Source of the DNA: Paenibacillus turpanensis
GTDB lineage: Bacteria > Bacillota > Bacilli > Paenibacillales > YIM-B00363
Reading direction: 5' to 3'
Assembly (NCBI RefSeq): GCF_011421635.1
Contig: NZ_WTLI01000012.1
Span: 62,001 to 126,000 of the forward strand
DNA length: 64,000 nucleotides
The notes beneath the pieces are model-generated. The model made no database searches. It saw nothing but the letters and a program-made list of their open reading frames with translations, and had not been told where the DNA came from. Both the position numbers and the translations under genes were made by a program. Each line of letters opens with the position of its first letter. Positions within the stretch are counted from its first letter, which is position 1. Below, one piece after another: positions 1 to 9,007 of this stretch.

Positions 1-1
1 C

Positions 2-445
2 AAAAAGGTGATGCCCGGCGTTGCCGTGCTTATGCTGACGATGCATGACGATGAACAATATTTGTTTCAGGCGATCCATGCGGGAGCTTCCGGTTATGTG
101 CTCAAGAGTGCGCCTCACGAGGAGCTTCAGGCGGCGATCGAGTCCGTAGCGAGAGGGGAAGCGTATTTGACACCAGGGGCGACAAAGCGGCTGATGGGAG
201 AATATTTGGACAAGATGAAACAGGGAGAAAATTTGGATGTGTATGAAACATTAAGCGATCGGGAAAAAGAAATTTTAGCGCTTGTTGCCAAGGGCTATGC
301 CAATAAAGAAATCGCCGAGCAGCTCGTCATTAGTGTAAAGACAGTTGAGACGCATAAAAGCAATGTGATGGAAAAGCTGAATTTACGGACGCGTCCCGAG
401 CTTGTGAAATATGCGGTGAAGAAAGGACTGCTTCAGTTTGAATAA
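2..445 (+). CDS. NarL/FixJ-family response regulator, 5' truncated
   Basis: The reading frame is open from base 2, so the gene begins outside the window; about 147 residues remain. What is left is the end of a receiver domain (a VLMLTMHDDE strand, then GASGYVLKSA containing the conserved Lys) and a complete LuxR-type helix-turn-helix with LSDREKEILALVAKGYANKEIAEQL and VKTVETHKSNV. The phosphoacceptor Asp is not in view. It overlaps the following histidine kinase gene by 8 bp, so the two are a cotranscribed, translationally coupled pair in the order regulator then kinase. The receiver is close to the NreC/NarL type, and the nearby mobA-like, fnr and nirBD genes suggest a role in nitrate or oxygen response. 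That role is inference. Confidence 0.93.
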   Translation, partial: KKVMPGVAVLMLTMHDDEQYLFQAIHAGASGYVLKSAPHEELQAAIESVARGEAYLTPGATKRLMGEYLDKMKQGENLDVYETLSDREKEILALVAKGYANKEIAEQLVISVKTVETHKSNVMEKLNLRTRPELVKYAVKKGLLQFE

Positions 446-1568
446 CCACAACGAAAAAAATCCAAGTGAATGGTTAGATGGAGCAGATGGAATCGGGCAG
501 GTCGGAGAAAATACCCTGAAGCTGTTCAGCCAATTAAATGAAGCGATGCAGACGATGCGCAACGATTTGGAAAAGTCGGTCAAGCAGCTGGTCGATCTTA
601 AGCTGGCGCTCGATGAATCGTCCATTGTGGCGGTGACGGACCATCGGGGAGTAATTCAGTATGTGAACGATAAATTTTGCGAAATATCGAAGTATAGCCG
701 GGAGGAATTGATTGGAAAGGACCACCGTCTGATCAATTCGGGCTACCACTCCAAGGATTTTATGCGCCAGCTGTGGGGGACGATTTCCCAAGGCAAGGTA
801 TGGAAAGGTGAAGTCAAGAACCGGGCCAAGGACGGCACGTTTTATTGGGTGAACACCACCATTGTCCCGATTCAGCAGGAGGACGGGTCTCCGTATCAGT
901 ACTTGGCGATCCGTAATGAAGTAACAAAGCTAAAGCACGTCGAAGAAGAGCTGCAGCTCATGATGACGCAGATGCTGCGCGTACAGGAAGAAGAGCGGAA
1001 GCGGATCTCCCGTGAGCTTCATGACGGCATCGGACAAACCTTATTTTCCTTATTAATTCAGGTTGATAAAATTAAGACGGAAGTGGAGCATGAAGGCCTG
1101 GGGCTGCTGCGTAAGGACATTACCCATTTAATAGAAGACATCCGCAGCATTTCATGGGAGCTCCGTCCATCGGTGCTGGACGATCTGGGTGTGGTTCCGG
1201 CGATCCGCACATATATTCAAAATTTTGAAAGGCACTACGGTATCTCTGTAGGGCTGGACTGCAATCTTGGCAAACGGCTTGAGGTTCATACAGAAACGAC
1301 CATTTACCGGATTATACAAGAGGCGCTGACGAATATTGCAAAATACGCTGACGTCTCGGAAGCGAAGGTATCGATCAGTGAGTCCGTTGGTGCTGTAAAT
1401 GTACAAATTGAGGACCGCGGGGTAGGGTTTCGGCCGGATACGGCGGCGAAGGGTGTAGGCTTGTTCAGTATGGAGGAGCGGGCACGCTCGGTCGGCGGCA
1501 GTTTAAGAGTACAGTCTGAAGTTGGACATGGAACGACAGTAACCCTGAGCATACCTAACTTACAATGA
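438..1568 (+). CDS. PAS-domain sensor histidine kinase (NarX/NreB-like, HisKA_3)
   Basis: A 376-residue soluble kinase with no transmembrane segment. It has an N-terminal coiled region (about 25-55), a PAS domain (about 56-163), an H-box ERKRISRELHDGIGQ with phosphorylated His195, and a HATPase_c domain (N-box EALTNIAKYA, G-box DRGVGF and GVGLFSMEERA). The TTG start at 438 lies inside the end of the regulator gene and has AAAGGA about 10 bases upstream. NreB kinases of staphylococci and bacilli carry four cysteines that hold an oxygen-sensing 4Fe-4S cluster; this PAS has only Cys81, so the signal must be sensed differently. The PAS resembles the Aer/PAS_3 kind that can bind flavin, but no cofactor can be assigned from sequence. 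Confidence 0.93.
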   Translation: MNNHNEKNPSEWLDGADGIGQVGENTLKLFSQLNEAMQTMRNDLEKSVKQLVDLKLALDESSIVAVTDHRGVIQYVNDKFCEISKYSREELIGKDHRLINSGYHSKDFMRQLWGTISQGKVWKGEVKNRAKDGTFYWVNTTIVPIQQEDGSPYQYLAIRNEVTKLKHVEEELQLMMTQMLRVQEEERKRISRELHDGIGQTLFSLLIQVDKIKTEVEHEGLGLLRKDITHLIEDIRSISWELRPSVLDDLGVVPAIRTYIQNFERHYGISVGLDCNLGKRLEVHTETTIYRIIQEALTNIAKYADVSEAKVSISESVGAVNVQIEDRGVGFRPDTAAKGVGLFSMEERARSVGGSLRVQSEVGHGTTVTLSIPNLQ

Positions 1569-1603
1569 AAACAACATAGGAATGATGTACGTCTTCAATA
1601 AAG

Positions 1604-1670
1604 AAACATGCGATACCGCATTGCAGGCCGGGGGAGGCTATAGTGCAAGCGGGTACCGCATGTTTTTATT
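1604..1670. terminator. intrinsic terminator after the two-component pair
   Basis: Arms 1604-1617 and 1652-1665 pair with one mismatch (AAACATGCG and its complement), with further pairing of TTGCA/TGCAA inside. A T-rich tract follows on the + strand. It lies between genes that converge, so it could serve both. Confidence 0.75.
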
Positions 1671-1674
1671 TTGT

Positions 1675-2220
1675 CTATAAAGCTTCTTGTTTCTTTTCAA
1701 TTGGGCCGGCTGAATCAAAGGTTAGCTCCGGTCCGTTGAGGCCCGGCGGCTCCTGCTTCGTCCATTTAATCTTATCCAGGAAATGATCCCAGGTTGCCAT
1801 ATCCTTTGTAACCAAGTCATACAGCGTATCATGGCATCGTTTGCGGTAGATTGCGTGATGGAGCAGCGGTAAGCCGTGAATCACCGGAAAAGCGGCATGC
1901 TCGTTGCCCCGGACGATCTGCTCCAACAATTGATGCGCAAACGTTGGTGAAAGAAACGGAGAATCCACGTCAACAGCCCAGACAAAAGGGTTACGGCTAA
2001 GCGACAGAGCGGCGTACAGCCCTCCCAGCGGCCAATCCATTCCGTTATACCCCGAAAGGACGCGGGTAGAGGATGGGACATGCGCTAAAAGTGCACGAGG
2101 TTGGTTGGTTACAAGAATAACCTCATTGCAGGTGGCTTCCATTTGCGAAATGACAGATCCGAGGGAACGGGGAACATGTCCGCTCGGCTTAATATAAGTA
2201 AGCAGGGCGCCGGTTAGCAT
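1675..2220 (-). CDS. degenerate molybdenum cofactor guanylyltransferase (MobA-like)
   Basis: A 181-residue protein of the NTP_transf_3/MobA family, which joins GMP to molybdopterin. Family features seen are the Rossmann-like start, the DWPLGGLYAAL segment (residues 62-72) and the D-x-D-P strand WAVDVDSPFL (84-88), which matches the Mg-binding DMPFL region of MobA. The N-terminal nucleotide-binding signature (LAGGxSxRMGxDK) is absent: the first residues read MLTGALLTYIKPSGHVPRSLG. The C-terminal NTPED-type motif is also blurred. The second in-frame ATG (2220) is chosen because GGAGG lies 8 bases upstream; from 2226 the gap would be only 2. Its leftward promoter has a weak Fnr box. It is either a non-catalytic or a strongly diverged homologue; a true MobA elsewhere in the genome would be expected. 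Confidence 0.75.
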   Translation of the reverse strand: MLTGALLTYIKPSGHVPRSLGSVISQMEATCNEVILVTNQPRALLAHVPSSTRVLSGYNGMDWPLGGLYAALSLSRNPFVWAVDVDSPFLSPTFAHQLLEQIVRGNEHAAFPVIHGLPLLHHAIYRKRCHDTLYDLVTKDMATWDHFLDKIKWTKQEPPGLNGPELTFDSAGPIEKKQEAL

Positions 2221-2250
2221 CGGCATGGCCTCCTTCGTTCGTTTGACCTT

Positions 2251-2293
2251 AGTCTAAAAGAACGGGAGGTTTCTCACTATGATTTTAGTCACG
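2251..2293 (-). promoter_or_regulatory. candidate weak Fnr box and -10 for the MobA-like gene
   Basis: A half-degenerate box, CGTGA-N6-TCATA read leftward (2278-2293), is centred at 2285.5. The -10 TAGACT (complement of 2251-2256) is centred 32 bp away, the same spacing as at three stronger Fnr promoters in this window. The predicted start near 2244 leaves a 23-nt leader with a good ribosome site. The box alone would not be convincing; the spacing is the main support. Confidence 0.5.
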
Positions 2294-2313
2294 GATTTTT
2301 CACAATCCGCTGT

Positions 2314-3057
2314 TTAAATACGGCACACTTCCTTCGGGCAAGCTGGGAAGGAAGGGCATCCTGCAATGCACTTGAGCTGCGTAAGGTTGCAGATGACGAT
2401 ATGGTTTTTGTCGTAATCGATGACGCCTTCATCCTTTAATCCGCTTAGCAGCCGGTTGACACTTTCACGAGTTGTGCCGATAAATTGGGCAAGCTCTGTG
2501 TTTGTCAGCTTCACATTGATTTTTACGCCGTTTTTATGCGGCTGGCCGTACGAATTGCTCATCCGTACCAACGTGGAAGCAAGGGCGCCCGGTTTTCCGT
2601 ACAGCAGCAAATCGCGGAACTTGGACTGGGTTGTGCGATGGGTAAGTCCCATCCACTTCATAAAATCTACGGCGAATTCGCCATTTTGATAAATGAGTAC
2701 TTCAAGATCGGCGGTTTGCACGACCCCGATATCCGCATCTTTGGTTACCACTGCGTTGAAGCTGTAGTGCAGGTGGCTTAGACCGCCAAGCTCTCCGAAC
2801 AAATCACCTTTTTGCAAGATGTACAAAATTAATTCTTTCCCATCTTCGGTTGTTTTATAGATTTTTACCTGACCGCTTTTTACATAGAACAGCTTGTCGG
2901 CAGGGTCGCCTTCCCAGAACAGCGTTGTGTTCGCTTGAAACTTCCTTGCATACATCACGGACTCAAGACGCTGAAACTGCTCGGCAGTTAGAAAATCGGA
3001 AATTTGATATTTCGAGCTGTTCGCTTCATTTGTATTCATTGTGTTTGTTGTTGTCAT
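2314..3057 (-). CDS. fnr: Fnr, anaerobic Crp/Fnr-family transcription regulator
   Basis: A 247-residue regulator with an N-terminal cyclic-nucleotide-type beta roll (about 20-140: GDPADKLFYVKSGQVKIYK, GDLFGELG), a dimer helix, and a C-terminal helix-turn-helix with NTELAQFIGTTRESVNRLLSGLK; the E-S-V-x-R recognition helix fits TGTGA half-sites. The tail carries four cysteines spaced C-x3-C-x5-C-x4-C (230, 234, 240, 245). In Bacillus Fnr a C-terminal cysteine cluster, together with an Asp, binds the oxygen-labile 4Fe-4S cluster, unlike the N-terminal cluster of E. coli. The ATG at 3057 is preferred to an upstream in-frame TTG because GGGGGAGG sits 8 bases before it. The first 13 residues are mostly Thr and Asn. 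A symmetric Fnr box upstream suggests autoregulation. Confidence 0.95.
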   Translation of the reverse strand: MTTTNTMNTNEANSSKYQISDFLTAEQFQRLESVMYARKFQANTTLFWEGDPADKLFYVKSGQVKIYKTTEDGKELILYILQKGDLFGELGGLSHLHYSFNAVVTKDADIGVVQTADLEVLIYQNGEFAVDFMKWMGLTHRTTQSKFRDLLLYGKPGALASTLVRMSNSYGQPHKNGVKINVKLTNTELAQFIGTTRESVNRLLSGLKDEGVIDYDKNHIVICNLTQLKCIAGCPSFPACPKEVCRI

Positions 3058-3086
3058 TGTTATAACCTCCCCCAATTCGTTACCTT

Positions 3087-3115
3087 AAGGATAGCGCAAA
3101 GTGATTTCGATCACT
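3087..3115 (-). promoter_or_regulatory. Fnr box over the fnr promoter
   Basis: AGTGA-N6-TCACT at 3100-3115 is a perfect inverted repeat with the 6-nt spacing of an Fnr site. The best leftward -10 (TATCCT, complement of 3087-3092) is centred only about 18 bp away, so the box would overlap the core promoter and is more likely to repress than to activate. The -10 assignment is weak. Confidence 0.65.
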
Positions 3116-3260
3116 ATCGGGGGATTCACTGAACTTTTCGGGGAAAAAACCCCTAGTTAATTTCAGGGGACAGTGATTTTTGTAGCTTCCGGCGGAAAAA
3201 GCGAGTAATTGTGACAGCTTTGCAACGGTTGTGTAACAAGGGCGAAAATAAGGGATAGTA

Positions 3261-3303
3261 TGTGATTATTTTCACATTAAGAATGAGGAGCAGCAGGTAC
3301 ACT
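3261..3303 (+). promoter_or_regulatory. class II Fnr-dependent promoter of the hemerythrin-like gene
   Basis: A perfect consensus Fnr box TGTGA-N6-TCACA lies at 3261-3276 (centre 3268.5). The -10 TACACT lies at 3298-3303. This predicts a start near 3310, with the box at -41.5, and a 40-nt leader. Confidence 0.85.
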
Positions 3304-3349
3304 GAAAACATAAGAAATCAAATCAAACACGACCCGGGAGGTATCCAAA

Positions 3350-3883
3350 ATGCAAGGATCATGCACTGCTTATGAACACAGCGCCCACCCGACCGAATTG
3401 GCATATGCTTTAGAACGTCTTAAAGAAGAACATCACGTCCTGCGCCAAGGCTTGCAGGCACTGAAAACTTTTGCTAAACAAACCGGCGCGGCGGTTACTC
3501 CTGTTGAAGGCTTCCGCAAGCTGATGGAGCTTATGCAGCAGACTGGAGCATTTATGCTTAAGCTGGAGCGTCATGCGGAATGGGAAGAGAATGAGCTGTT
3601 CCCGCTTATCTCTGAATATTATCATCGCCACAGCGGCCCAAGCATTGCGCCATCTATCTGGATGATGGAGAAGGATCATGAGCTTGCTTCCCAATTTGTT
3701 CGTTCCTTTACGGAAGAGGCCAACAAAATTACTTTGCCTGCCGATCAGAGAGCAGTGAAAAGAGCAACAGATCATCTCATTCAGGCTTGTTACATCTTTG
3801 GCGAGCATTTTGATTTGGAAGAAGAAGTGATCTTTGCGCCGGCGGAACAAATTTTAATGGATATTGATTATTTGTTTTCGTAA
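3350..3883 (+). CDS. hemerythrin-like (HHE) cation-binding protein
   Basis: A 177-residue, all-helical HHE-domain protein that probably carries a diiron site. Candidate ligands follow the family pattern: His28/29 in LKEEHHVL, His75 and Glu79/80 in RHAEWEENELFPL, His110 in EKDHELA, and His153 and Glu157 in GEHFDLEEEVIF. It lacks the N-terminal ScdA/DUF542 domain of RIC-type iron-sulfur repair proteins, so it is the single-domain form. It starts at ATG 3350 after GGGAGG. It stands alone between fnr and adhE with its own perfect Fnr box, implying induction without oxygen. A role in NO or oxygen handling or iron storage under microaerobic conditions is inference. Confidence 0.9.
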   Translation: MQGSCTAYEHSAHPTELAYALERLKEEHHVLRQGLQALKTFAKQTGAAVTPVEGFRKLMELMQQTGAFMLKLERHAEWEENELFPLISEYYHRHSGPSIAPSIWMMEKDHELASQFVRSFTEEANKITLPADQRAVKRATDHLIQACYIFGEHFDLEEEVIFAPAEQILMDIDYLFS

Positions 3884-3975
3884 GCTGCCCTTGGGAATTA
3901 TTTAAAGGCATATAATGAAGCGGTTTTTACCAAGCTTGGCCGGTCAAAAATGGGCGTTTGCCTAAATTTAATCAA

Positions 3976-4018
3976 AGTGAGGTTTATCACAATGATGAGG
4001 CTGGCCTGCAGATAAGAT
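3976..4018 (+). promoter_or_regulatory. class II Fnr-dependent promoter of adhE-pflB-pflA
   Basis: Fnr box AGTGA-N6-TCACA at 3976-3991 (centre 3983.5) and -10 TAAGAT at 4013-4018. The predicted start is near 4025, with the box at -41.5, and gives a 27-nt leader containing GGAGG. Confidence 0.85.
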
Positions 4019-4051
4019 AGAGACCATATAAAACGTTTGGAGGCGGTTCGG

Positions 4052-6661
4052 ATGGCCGTGAGAGAAAAGCGTATGGAAGATCGGATGTCGGCGCAGGATG
4101 AAGTGAATCAGCTGGCAGCTAGAGCCCGGCAGTCACTCGAGGAGTTCATGCAGTACGATCAAGAGCAGATTGACAAAATCGTTCAGGCGATGGCGCTTGC
4201 CGGTCTCGACAAGCACATGATGCTGGCGAAGATGGCGGTAGAGGAAACAGGGCGCGGGGTTTACGAGGACAAAATCACAAAGAACATCTTTGCGACGGAG
4301 TACATTTATCACAGCATTAAGAATGTGCGCACGGTCGGTGTGATCGAAGATAACCCGCATGAGAGCTATCGCGCAGTTGCGGAGCCTGTCGGCGTAATCG
4401 CCGGTGTTACTCCGGTAACGAACCCGACTTCTACGACCATGTTCAAAGCATTGATCGCCATTAAGGCCCGCAATCCAATCGTTTTCGCGTTCCATCCGTC
4501 CGCACAGCGCAGCAGCGTAGCGGCAGCACGTACTTTGCTCGAAGCAGCTGTTAAAGCAGGCGCTCCGGAGCACTGCATCCAGTGGATTGAGAATCCGTCC
4601 GTAGAAGCTACACAGCTGCTGATGAATCACCAGGATGTGGCTTTGATTTTAGCGACCGGAGGTTCCTCCATGGTAAAAGCGGCATACAGCACCGGTAAGC
4701 CGGCGCTTGGCGTAGGTCCGGGCAATGTTCCTTGTCTGATCGACAAAACTGCAGATTTGCAGCAATCGGTAACCGATTTAATCCTGTCGAAGTCGTTCGA
4801 CAACGGCATGATCTGCGCATCCGAGCAAGCAGTCATTATTGAAAAGGCTATTTATGAACAGACCAAGAAGCTGATGACCGATTCCGGCTGCTACTTCCTT
4901 ACGGCAGAAGAGACAGAAGCCGTCTCCAGACTGGTTATCAACCCGGAAAAATGCGCAGTAAACGCTGTAATCGTGGGCCAGCCGGCAGTGAAAATTGCTG
5001 AGATGGCAGGACTCAAGGTGCCGGAGGATACGAAAATCCTCGTTGCCGAGCTGAAGGGTGTAGGCGAGCAATACCCGCTATCCGCTGAAAAGCTGAGCCC
5101 TGTGCTTGCTTGCTATAAGGTGAATACGGCGGAAGAGGGCATCGAGCTTGCGGCCAAGGTTGTCGCTTTTGGCGGCATGGGCCACTCCTCGGTTATCCAT
5201 TCCAAGGATCAAAAAACAATCGACGCATTCGCAGCGCGCCTGCAAACCGGCCGTGTTATTGTGAACGCACCGTCGACGCATGGCGCAATCGGCGATATTT
5301 ATAATACGAACCTTCCGTCGCTCACACTCGGCTGCGGCTCCTACGGCCATAACTCAACGACGAGCAATGTGACGACGGTGAACTTGATCAATATTAAGCG
5401 TGTTGCTTACCGGACGGTGAATATGCAGTGGTTTAAAATCCCGCCGAAGGTTTACTTCGAGAAGGGCTCCACGCAGTACCTTGAAAAAATGCCGGATATT
5501 TCGCGGGTGCTGATCGTTACTGACCCGATGATGGTTCAGCTTGGCTATGTAGAGAAAGTGGAGTACTATCTCCGGAAGCGCAGAACGCCGGTTGCGATCG
5601 AAGTGTTCAGCGATGTAGAGCCGGATCCTTCGGTAGACACCGTGGACCGTGGTACTGCCATGATGGCTGCCTTTAAGCCGGACTGCATCATTGCTCTTGG
5701 CGGCGGTTCCCCAATGGACGCTGCGAAGGCAATGTGGCTGTTCTATGAATACCCGGATACGGACTTCCAATCCTTGAAGCAAAAGTTCATGGATATCCGT
5801 AAGCGTGTCTATAAATATCCGCGTCTCGGCAATAAAGCGAAGTTTGTTGCGATTCCAACAACTTCGGGCACTGGCTCGGAAGTTACGTCCTTTGCCGTTA
5901 TTACCGACAAGCGCCAAGGCAACACGAAGTATCCGTTGGCTGACTATGAGCTGACGCCGGATGTGGCGATTATCGATCCGGAATACGTGTACACCCTGCC
6001 GAAAACAGCGGTTGCCGATACCGGTATGGACGTGTTGACGCACGCCATCGAAGCTTACGTTTCGGTTATGGCGAATGACTACACGGACGGCCTTGCGATT
6101 AAGGCTATCCAGCTCGTCTTTGAGAACCTGGAAAAATCGTACGCAACGGCTGACCCGGTTGCCCGCGAGAAAATGCACAATGCATCGACGATCGCAGGCA
6201 TGGCCTTCGCCAACGCGTTCCTCGGCATCAACCACAGCTTGGCGCATAAGTGGGGCGGAGAATTCCACACCGCACACGGACGCACCAACGCGATCCTGAT
6301 GCCGCATGTTATCCGTTATAATGCACAGAAACCGACGAAATTTGCGTCGTTCCCGAAATACGGCCACTTTGTTGCCGATAAGCGCTACGCGGAAATTGCC
6401 CGCATTCTAGGTCTTCCGGCGCGTACGACAGAGGAAGGCGTAAACAGCCTCATCGAAGCGGTACGCAAGCTGAACAAGGCGCTCGGCATTCAGGAAAAGT
6501 TCCAGGATCTTGGTTTTGAACCGGCTGTATTCGAAGCAAAAGTCGAAGAGCTGGCGGATCGCGCATTTGAGGATCAATGTACTACAGCGAACCCTCGCAT
6601 GCCGTTGGTTAAGGAACTGGCTGAAGTGTACCGTAAAGCTTTCTATGGAAAATTCGAATAA
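4052..6661 (+). CDS. adhE: bifunctional acetaldehyde-CoA/alcohol dehydrogenase AdhE
   Basis: An 869-residue fermentative enzyme that reduces acetyl-CoA to acetaldehyde and then ethanol, re-oxidising two NADH. The N-terminal aldehyde dehydrogenase half (about 10-440) shows the nucleophile segment [12 protein letters not shown]. The C-terminal iron alcohol dehydrogenase half (about 450-865) shows [15 protein letters not shown] and the iron-binding histidine region [20 protein letters not shown]. Length matches typical AdhE. ATG 4052 is chosen: GGAGG lies 8 bases upstream, and the in-frame TTG at 4037 would lie before that site. First gene of an operon with pflB and pflA, driven by an Fnr-type promoter, so ethanol formation is coupled to pyruvate cleavage without oxygen. 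Confidence 0.97.
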   Translation: MAVREKRMEDRMSAQDEVNQLAARARQSLEEFMQYDQEQIDKIVQAMALAGLDKHMMLAKMAVEETGRGVYEDKITKNIFATEYIYHSIKNVRTVGVIEDNPHESYRAVAEPVGVIAGVTPVTNPTSTTMFKALIAIKARNPIVFAFHPSAQRSSVAAARTLLEAAVKAGAPEHCIQWIENPSVEATQLLMNHQDVALILATGGSSMVKAAYSTGKPALGVGPGNVPCLIDKTADLQQSVTDLILSKSFDNGMICASEQAVIIEKAIYEQTKKLMTDSGCYFLTAEETEAVSRLVINPEKCAVNAVIVGQPAVKIAEMAGLKVPEDTKILVAELKGVGEQYPLSAEKLSPVLACYKVNTAEEGIELAAKVVAFGGMGHSSVIHSKDQKTIDAFAARLQTGRVIVNAPSTHGAIGDIYNTNLPSLTLGCGSYGHNSTTSNVTTVNLINIKRVAYRTVNMQWFKIPPKVYFEKGSTQYLEKMPDISRVLIVTDPMMVQLGYVEKVEYYLRKRRTPVAIEVFSDVEPDPSVDTVDRGTAMMAAFKPDCIIALGGGSPMDAAKAMWLFYEYPDTDFQSLKQKFMDIRKRVYKYPRLGNKAKFVAIPTTSGTGSEVTSFAVITDKRQGNTKYPLADYELTPDVAIIDPEYVYTLPKTAVADTGMDVLTHAIEAYVSVMANDYTDGLAIKAIQLVFENLEKSYATADPVAREKMHNASTIAGMAFANAFLGINHSLAHKWGGEFHTAHGRTNAILMPHVIRYNAQKPTKFASFPKYGHFVADKRYAEIARILGLPARTTEEGVNSLIEAVRKLNKALGIQEKFQDLGFEPAVFEAKVEELADRAFEDQCTTANPRMPLVKELAEVYRKAFYGKFE

Positions 6662-6693
6662 ATAACTGAAAAATATTTGGAGGTGCTTTCGCC

Positions 6694-8964
6694 ATGGTGA
6701 TGAAAGAAAAAGATGTTCAAGGAGCAGCAGGCGTACCTGCCCCTTGGCGGGGATTCCGTCCTGGCAAATGGCAGACTGCGACGAATGTAAAAGACTTTAT
6801 CGATAAAAACATCACTCCGTACACTGGAGATGAAGCGTTCTTGGCTTCGCCGACAGACGCGACCCTGGCCCTTTGGGATCAGGTTCGCGAGCTGATGAAA
6901 AAGGAACGGGATAACGGAGGCGTGCTGGACGTCGATGTCAATACGGTATCGACGATCGTATCGCACGGTCCCGGCTACATTGACAAGACCAAAGAAACTG
7001 TTGTCGGTCTGCAGACTGATGAGCCGTTCAAGCGTTCCCTGCAGCCGTTCGGCGGAATTCGGATGGCGATCGACGCTTGTGAGGCTTACGGCTTCAAGGT
7101 TCCGGATGAGATCATCAAGCTGTTCACCGATATTCGCAAGACGCATAACCAGGGCGTGTTTGACGCTTATACGAATGATATGCGCGCAGCGCGCAAAGCC
7201 GGCATCATTACCGGTTTACCGGATGCATACGGCCGCGGCCGGATTATCGGCGACTATCGCAGAGTGGCGCTGTACGGTGTCGATCAGCTGGTGAAAGAGA
7301 AAAAGAATGATCTGCTCCAGCTGGAAGTCGGCTACATGTCTGAGGACGTCATTCGTGCTCGCGAGGAAATTTCCGAGCAAATTCGCGCTCTTGCCGAGCT
7401 GAAACAGATGGCGAAATCGTACGGCTTTGATATTTCCAAGCCGGCGAACAATGCCCGCGAAGCGGTGCAGTGGGTATACTTCGCGTACCTCGCAGCGATT
7501 AAAGAACAGAATGGGGCAGCGATGAGCCTTGGCCGCGTCTCCTCGTTCCTCGATATTTATATTGAACGCGATCTTATGGAAGGCACGCTGACAGAAGCAC
7601 AGGCGCAAGAGCTGATGGACCACTTCGTCATGAAGCTCCGTATTGTGAAATTCCTGCGTACGCCGGAATATAACGAGCTGTTCAGCGGCGACCCGACATG
7701 GGTAACCGAGTGCGTAGGCGGTATGGGGCTTAACGGTGTAACGCGTGTAACGCGCAACTCGTTCCGCATCCTGCACACGCTGTATAACCTCGGCCCAGCG
7801 CCGGAACCGAACCTGACCGTGCTGTGGTCGGTTGACTTGCCGGAAGGCTTCAAGCAGTACTGCGCGAAGGTGTCGATCGAAACGAGCTCGATCCAGTATG
7901 AGAGCGATGATCTCATGCGTCCGTACTATGGCGACGATTACGGCATTGCCTGCTGCGTATCCGCAATGCGGATCGGTAAGCAAATGCAGTTTTTCGGGGC
8001 AAGAGCAAATCTTGCGAAGGCGCTGCTGTATGCGATTAACGGCGGTGTTGATGAGCAGCTGGGCGCGCAAATCGGGCCGGTGCTTCCGCCGATCACCTCG
8101 GAGGTTCTCGACTACAACGAAGTCATGGAGCGTTATGACCTAGTGATGGATTGGCTGGCTGGGCTGTATATGAACACCCTGAACGTCATCCACTACATGC
8201 ACGATAAATACAGCTATGAGCGGATTGAAATGGCGCTTCACGATCGTGAAATTATCCGTACGATGGCATGCGGCATCGCCGGCCTGTCCGTCGTAGCCGA
8301 TAGCTTGAGCGCGATCCGGTATGCAAAAGTACGCCCGATCCGCAATGAAAAGGGCATCGCCGTAGATTTCGAAATCGAAGGCGAATATCCGCAGTACGGC
8401 AACAATGACGAGCGCGTCGATTCCATGGCAACGGCCTTGGCGGAGACATTCATGAATAAGCTTCGCAAGCACAAAACGTATCGCGACGCGATCCCGACCT
8501 TGTCGGTTCTAACGATCACATCGAACGTCGTATACGGCAAGAAAACCGGCAGCACGCCGGACGGCCGCAAATCCGGCGAGCCGTTCGCACCGGGCGCCAA
8601 CCCGATGCACGGCCGCGACCGCAACGGAGCGCTGGCATCGCTCGCATCGGTAGCGAAGCTGCCTTACGAGCACTGCCTTGACGGCATCTCGAACACGTTC
8701 TCGATCGTGCCGAAGGCGCTTGGCCGAGAGATCGATGTGCGTGTAAACAACCTCGTATCTCTGCTTGACGGTTATGCGGCAAGCGGCGGTCATCACTTGA
8801 ACATTAACGTATTTGATCGGGCGCAGCTGCTCGATGCGATGGAACGGCCGGAAGAATATCCGCAACTTACGATCCGCGTATCGGGATACGCCGTAAACTT
8901 CATCAAGCTGACCCGTGAACAGCAGTTGGACGTTATCAATCGTACGTTCCACGGTGCCATCTAA
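6694..8964 (+). CDS. pflB: formate C-acetyltransferase (pyruvate formate-lyase)
   Basis: A 756-residue glycyl-radical enzyme converting pyruvate and CoA to acetyl-CoA and formate. The paired active-site cysteines are Cys420-Cys421 ([13 protein letters not shown]), and the radical-bearing glycine is Gly731 in RVSGYAVNF near the C-terminus. Length is normal for PflB. It starts at ATG 6694 with GGAGG about 10 bases upstream, 32 bp after adhE. It supplies acetyl-CoA to AdhE and is activated by the product of the next gene. No promoter is visible in the gap, so it depends on the upstream Fnr promoter. Confidence 0.98.
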   Translation: MVMKEKDVQGAAGVPAPWRGFRPGKWQTATNVKDFIDKNITPYTGDEAFLASPTDATLALWDQVRELMKKERDNGGVLDVDVNTVSTIVSHGPGYIDKTKETVVGLQTDEPFKRSLQPFGGIRMAIDACEAYGFKVPDEIIKLFTDIRKTHNQGVFDAYTNDMRAARKAGIITGLPDAYGRGRIIGDYRRVALYGVDQLVKEKKNDLLQLEVGYMSEDVIRAREEISEQIRALAELKQMAKSYGFDISKPANNAREAVQWVYFAYLAAIKEQNGAAMSLGRVSSFLDIYIERDLMEGTLTEAQAQELMDHFVMKLRIVKFLRTPEYNELFSGDPTWVTECVGGMGLNGVTRVTRNSFRILHTLYNLGPAPEPNLTVLWSVDLPEGFKQYCAKVSIETSSIQYESDDLMRPYYGDDYGIACCVSAMRIGKQMQFFGARANLAKALLYAINGGVDEQLGAQIGPVLPPITSEVLDYNEVMERYDLVMDWLAGLYMNTLNVIHYMHDKYSYERIEMALHDREIIRTMACGIAGLSVVADSLSAIRYAKVRPIRNEKGIAVDFEIEGEYPQYGNNDERVDSMATALAETFMNKLRKHKTYRDAIPTLSVLTITSNVVYGKKTGSTPDGRKSGEPFAPGANPMHGRDRNGALASLASVAKLPYEHCLDGISNTFSIVPKALGREIDVRVNNLVSLLDGYAASGGHHLNINVFDRAQLLDAMERPEEYPQLTIRVSGYAVNFIKLTREQQLDVINRTFHGAI

Positions 8965-9007
8965 CACATCTTAGACTACTACACCAATGGAAAGGGGCGC
9001 GGTCACC

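Noticed and set aside
3200-3230. A Rex (NADH-sensing) site in the fnr/hemerythrin gap
   Set aside because: A TTGTGAC half is present but the matching right half is missing.
5354-6367. A 337-codon open frame on the minus strand
   Set aside because: It is entirely antisense to adhE, has an Arg/His-rich composition with no recognisable domain and no ribosome site; it arises from the codon bias of the real gene.
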